A DNA stretch of 6,337 bases from Ruminococcaceae bacterium UBA5391 (GTDB lineage: Bacteria > Bacillota > Clostridia > Oscillospirales > Acutalibacteraceae). Shown piece by piece: positions 5,149 to 6,337 of the stretch; the stretch's first letter is position 1, and every line of letters begins with the position of its first letter. The position numbers were made by a program, and so were the translations under genes. The stretch lies in the NCBI GenBank assembly GCA_002410755.1, contig DHOL01000041.1:11126-17462 (forward strand). Reading direction: 5' to 3'. Below the pieces are notes generated by a model. The model was given only the letters and a program-made list of their open reading frames with translations. It was not told the origin of the DNA and made no database searches.

Positions 5149-6337
5149 TTATCGAAAATATTTTACGCCAGACTCAAAAATTTTCTGATCTTTTTCACCC
5201 GGCACATTTTTACAGATGTTTCTCCCGCGGCGTTCAGAATGGCCCATCTTGCCGAGAATGCGTCCGTCAGGGCTTGTGATGCCCTCAACGGCACAGACGG
5301 AGCCGTTCGGGTTCCATTCGGTTTTACCGCTTGGGACACCGTCCGGCGTGCAGTACTGGGTAGCAATCTGCCCATTCGCAATGAGACGGCTCAGCGTTTT
5401 ACTGTCTGCGGCGAAACGCCCTTCGCCGTGGGATACCGGCACCGCAAACACTTCTCCCGGTTCAGTTCCTGCGAGCCACGGCGATTTTACCGAAGCAATG
5501 CGCGTGTAAACCATGCGTGAGACGTGGCGTCCAAGTGTGTTGAAAGTAAGCGTTGGAGCATCCGGGCTCGGCTCAGTGATATGCCCATAAGGCACAAGGC
5601 CAAGCTTAATAAGAGCCTGAAAGCCGTTGCAGATACCGAGCATCAGTCCGTCGCGCCGTTCCAGCAGGTTGGCCACCGCTTCGGAAACGCGCGGGCTGCG
5701 GAAGGCTGTAGCAATGAATTTTCCGGAGCCGTCCGGCTCGTCGCCACCGGAGAAACCGCCGGGTATCATGATAATCTGTGCACGGCGGATGGCCATTTCC
5801 ATCCGTTCGACCGTCTCTTCAATTCCGGCAGGCGTGAGGTTTTTCACCACGAGGACATCCGGTTCGGCACCGGCACGCTCAAATGCGCGCGCCGAGTCAT
5901 ATTCACAGTTCGTACCGGGGAAAACAGGGATAAAGACGCGCGGCTTTGCAGCTTTGACTGCCGGGGCCGCTGTACAGCGCTCCGTGCAGGACGGAACTTC
6001 CAACATGGAAACGGGGGCCGCTTTTGTCGGGAATATAGGTTCCAGGGTGCTGTCCCATGCTTCCACAAGGCTTCCGAGCGGGAGAATTTCTCCCCCGAGC
6101 TCAATCTGCGCCTGCGGGAGCGTTTCGCCCAGCTCGATATATGCTGTGCCTTCCGGTAGGCCTCCGGAGAGCTCTGCAATCATTGCACCGCAGGCGGGGG
6201 CGAACAGGAATTTCCCGTCCTGTGCGGCAGGAAGAAACCGGAAACCAATCCGATTTCCAAAACACATGCGCGCAATGGCTGCACCGACGCCTCCTTCTTT
6301 TACCGTGGAGGCTGAAACAATGCGGCCGCATTGTTTC
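5149..6337 (-). CDS. purL: Phosphoribosylformylglycinamidine synthase, single-chain PurL, C-terminal part (cut by window edge)
   Basis: The last 395 codons of a large PurL, which converts FGAR, glutamine and ATP to FGAM in purine synthesis. The frame is open to the right edge; the internal ATG at 6267 is not a start. The first part, IVSASTVKEGGVGAAIARMCFGNRIGF, is the end of the second AIR-synthase-like ATP-binding half. After an Ala/Pro-rich linker comes the fused class I glutaminase: KPRVFIPVFPGTNCEYDSARAF, then GLMLGICNGFQALIKLGL with the nucleophile Cys (codon 5631-5629), SHGEGRF, and KMGHSERRG with the His (5241-5239) and Glu (5235-5233) that complete the triad. The tail GEKDQKIFESGVKYF is characteristic of the clostridial single-chain form of about 1,240 residues. 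The fused glutaminase means a separate purQ is not needed. The gene is the most upstream visible member of the unit; its promoter lies outside. The first codons overlap the 24-bp palindrome at 6314-6337 and may be unreliable. Confidence 0.93.
   Translation of the reverse strand, partial: KQCGRIVSASTVKEGGVGAAIARMCFGNRIGFRFLPAAQDGKFLFAPACGAMIAELSGGLPEGTAYIELGETLPQAQIELGGEILPLGSLVEAWDSTLEPIFPTKAAPVSMLEVPSCTERCTAAPAVKAAKPRVFIPVFPGTNCEYDSARAFERAGAEPDVLVVKNLTPAGIEETVERMEMAIRRAQIIMIPGGFSGGDEPDGSGKFIATAFRSPRVSEAVANLLERRDGLMLGICNGFQALIKLGLVPYGHITEPSPDAPTLTFNTLGRHVSRMVYTRIASVKSPWLAGTEPGEVFAVPVSHGEGRFAADSKTLSRLIANGQIATQYCTPDGVPSGKTEWNPNGSVCAVEGITSPDGRILGKMGHSERRGRNICKNVPGEKDQKIFESGVKYFR
6314..6337. repeat. 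Perfect 24-bp palindrome at the right end of the window
   Basis: GAAACAATGCGG (6314-6325) is followed directly by its exact reverse complement (6326-6337), with no spacer. The centre holds GCGGCCGC, a NotI site. It lies inside the purL reading frame, which stays open across it, and ends exactly at the last base supplied, so its full length is unknown. It could be a real coding palindrome or a fold-back at a contig end. Confidence 0.9.

Noticed and set aside
5524..6159. 211-codon + strand open frame
   Set aside because: Antisense to the purL glutaminase region; the sense frame is unmistakable, and this one has no motifs.

Overview
The window looks like chromosome of an endospore-forming member of the Clostridia (Bacillota). 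Three things support this. The left edge carries the start of spoIIID, a sporulation regulator. The right edge carries the C-terminal part of a single-chain, glutaminase-fused PurL of the clostridial kind. Most genes have strong purine-rich Shine-Dalgarno sequences. Base composition is around half G+C, which would suit an Oscillospirales-like anaerobe, but the exact lineage is inference. No mobile element, tRNA, rRNA or CRISPR array was seen, and all genes look intact except the two cut by the window edges.

Right part (about 2320-6337, minus strand): a compact unit reads purL (partial), alr, a GNAT acetyltransferase and a YqjM/NamA-type old yellow enzyme. Gaps are 13, 38 and 19 bases, with no room for obvious internal promoters. 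It ends at an imperfect stem-loop (2318-2379) that also faces the lipoprotein gene. The unit links the fourth step of purine synthesis, D-alanine supply for the cell wall, and two accessory enzymes of unknown substrate. Alr has the full catalytic set, but glutamine replaces the lysine that is carbamylated in the Geobacillus enzyme.

Middle (1439-2296): a divergent intergenic region has a clear sigma-A-type promoter on each strand. TTGTCA-17-TATAGT drives a small lipoprotein of unknown function to the right. TTGAAA-17-TATAAT drives an RlmI-family (COG1092) rRNA methyltransferase to the left. The methyltransferase leader holds a perfect 14-bp palindrome touching its ribosome binding site. A terminator-like hairpin on the opposite strand lies close by.

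Left part (1-1438, minus strand): the methyltransferase is followed after 111 bases by spoIIID, which starts with GTG behind a strong GGAGGG. The gap has a 9-bp inverted repeat at the methyltransferase stop codon and a possible sigma-E -10 element.

No previously undescribed multi-gene system is evident. The points most worth a second look are the perfect 24-bp palindrome at the right end of the window (a possible fold-back assembly artefact inside purL), the Alr lysine-to-glutamine change, and the layout of the divergent control region.
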